DNA of 64,000 bases from Sphingobacterium griseoflavum (GTDB lineage: Bacteria; Bacteroidota; Bacteroidia; Sphingobacteriales; Sphingobacteriaceae), in contig NZ_BNAF01000017.1 in assembly GCF_014653155.1 (NCBI RefSeq), positions 19,500-83,499 on the forward strand, written 5' to 3'. Below, in pieces: positions 62,873-64,000 of this stretch. The notes below the pieces were generated by a model. The model worked only from the letters and a program-made list of their open reading frames with translations, was not told the DNA's origin and did no database searches. How positions within the stretch are numbered: the stretch's first letter is position 1; every line of letters starts with the position of its first letter. Made by a program: the position numbers and the translations under genes.

Positions 62873-63904
62873 ATGCCAAAAAAGATCATGTGTTTCGCTT
62901 TGTTTGCTATGCTACTGGGTTTTGCTGGATGTCGACAGGAGAGGAGGCTGCCCGACGTAGACCATATCCCCGTAGAGATAAAAGTGGAGCGGTTTGATCA
63001 GGCCTTAAGCAAGGTACGGCCCGAGGAAGTGTCCGAGGCTAATGCACGTTGGTCATCCACTTATGGCGCGTTTTATGCCGATTATATTCCCTTTATGTTG
63101 GAGGCAGGCGACCCTCAAGAGGCACGGACCGTCGAGAAAAATCTGGCTTACATTGTGCAACAAAAGGATTTTCTCGCTCTCCAAGCAGCTGTAGCAAAGG
63201 TATACCCTGATATGGCCCAACAAGAAAAGGAGCTTACGCAAGCTTTTAAATATGTGAAATATTACTTTCCGAATTACAGCATTCCACGATTTATTTCCTT
63301 TTTCTCGGGCTTTTCGGTGCAGGTGCCTATTGGCGAAGGATACGTCGGAATTGGTTTAGATATGTTCCTTGGTGCTGATTCGGAGTTCTATCCGGCTTTG
63401 GTCAAGACTATCCCGCGGTATCTTTCCAAACGGTTTGCACCGGCTTATATCACACCGCGAGTCGTGGAGAGTGTACTGCGACAAGAACTGCTTCCACAGG
63501 CTGAAACCGACAATAATACCTTGCAACATATGGTGTACGAAGGAAAAGTACTCTTGGCATTGGACTCGATATTGCCCCACACCCCGGACACGGTTAAGAT
63601 TGGTTACAGTGGCGCGCAGATGAAATGGGCAAAGGCGTATCAGCCAGAAATATGGGCGTGGTTCCTGCAGGAAGATCTGCTTTACAGCACGGATTATCTT
63701 CGGATGCAACGTTATTTCACAGAAGGGCCTTTCACCGCCGAGCTCGGCGAAAATAATGAGTCGGCACCTAAGCTCGGAACGTATTTGGGCTGGCAAATTG
63801 TACGACAATATATGCAGCAAAATCCCGAAATCAGCTTGGCAGAGTTGTTGGACAATTCGGATGCACAGGATATATTGTCGAAATCCAAGTTTAAAGGAAA
63901 GTAG
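62873..63904 (+). CDS. gldB: Gliding-motility lipoprotein GldB
   Basis: A 343-residue lipoprotein with lipobox LLGFAGC (Cys20), matching GldB along its length: KVERFDQALSK near the start, the conserved YFPNYSIPRFISFFSGF and GYVGIGLDMFLGADSEFYP in the middle, and a C-terminal APKLGTYLGWQIVRQYM. GldB is needed for gliding and for type IX-linked functions in Flavobacteria, but it is also widespread in non-gliding Bacteroidota. In related genomes it is often close to nadE, as here. A terminator follows, so gldC, if present, is not in the same transcript inside this window. Confidence 0.93.
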   Translation: MPKKIMCFALFAMLLGFAGCRQERRLPDVDHIPVEIKVERFDQALSKVRPEEVSEANARWSSTYGAFYADYIPFMLEAGDPQEARTVEKNLAYIVQQKDFLALQAAVAKVYPDMAQQEKELTQAFKYVKYYFPNYSIPRFISFFSGFSVQVPIGEGYVGIGLDMFLGADSEFYPALVKTIPRYLSKRFAPAYITPRVVESVLRQELLPQAETDNNTLQHMVYEGKVLLALDSILPHTPDTVKIGYSGAQMKWAKAYQPEIWAWFLQEDLLYSTDYLRMQRYFTEGPFTAELGENNESAPKLGTYLGWQIVRQYMQQNPEISLAELLDNSDAQDILSKSKFKGK

Positions 63905-63932
63905 GGAGATAAGACGTAAACTGATTGACAAC

Positions 63933-63969
63933 AAAAAGAGGCCGTCTCATAAGGATAGCCTCTTTTTTT
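63933..63969 (+). terminator. Terminator after gldB
   Basis: AAAAAGAGGC pairs with GCCTCTTTTT (10 bp) around a 15-nt loop, ending in a run of Ts. It is 28 nt after the gldB stop. Confidence 0.85.
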
Positions 63970-64000
63970 ATTTGGTTGAATTTTCGTACTTTAAAGTCAT

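Noticed and set aside
1..64000. Search for tRNA, rRNA, CRISPR, insertion sequences, integrases and phage genes
   Set aside because: No cloverleaf, repeat-spacer array, transposase, integrase or terminal inverted repeats could be recognised on either strand.

Overview
The window looks like the chromosome of a Bacteroidota bacterium, most like Sphingobacteriaceae (Sphingobacterium/Pedobacter type). The reasons are three SusC/SusD pairs, a hybrid two-component regulator (HTCS), a Nudix-type AraR regulator, the gliding lipoprotein GldB, TAnnTTTG-type promoter boxes and no Shine-Dalgarno dependence. The genus is inferred from gene style only; no marker RNA gene is present.

Almost the whole window (about 1.7-59.7 kb) is one carbohydrate-utilisation island aimed at pectin, above all rhamnogalacturonan-I and its arabinose-containing side chains. 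Left flank: the start of ndk (minus strand, cut by the window edge) and a secreted dienelactone-hydrolase-like protein. Block 1 (1756-10493): GH28, PL11 rhamnogalacturonan lyase carrying a broken C-terminal extra domain, CE12-type acetylesterase, GH105, L-rhamnose mutarotase and GH106 rhamnosidase, closed by a terminator. Block 2 (10712-15404): susC/susD pair 1, then a GntR-family regulator with a sugar-binding-type domain. Block 3 (16832-26277): Tat-exported beta-propeller hydrolase, classical GH28, a 1204-residue DUF4450-like protein, a GH65-like protein and a second GH105. Block 4 (26388-32675): susC/susD pair 2 and a third GH105. Block 5 (33135-37877): susC/susD pair 3.

Block 6 (37987-46913) is L-arabinose catabolism: araR (minus), then araB, araD, araA, a sodium/sugar symporter and a GH51 arabinofuranosidase on the plus strand. 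Block 7 (47058-53559, minus) holds a GH127/GH146 beta-L-arabinofuranosidase and the HTCS sensor-regulator. Block 8 (53915-59695, plus) is an enzyme operon without SusC/D: a fourth GH105, two DUF2264 (GH154-type) proteins and a BNR_4 seven-bladed propeller (PL24/PL25/GH145 type). That set suits an oligosaccharide containing rhamnose and glucuronate. Right flank: outer-membrane barrel protein, nadE and a DUF4136 lipoprotein (minus), then gldB (plus).

Working model (inference): SusC/D pairs import oligosaccharides; periplasmic or surface GH28, PL11 and CE12 enzymes cut and deacetylate the backbone; GH105 enzymes remove the unsaturated uronic acid left by lyases; GH106, GH51 and GH127/146 release rhamnose and arabinose; RhaM and the ara operon feed the sugars into metabolism. 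A 24-bp element occurs at nearly the same distance from a perfect -7 box upstream of both susC3 and the block 8 operon, which suggests that one regulator, probably the HTCS between them, controls both.

The most promising unknowns are block 8 as a whole, the DUF4450-like/GH65-like tandem in block 3, and the shared 24-bp element.
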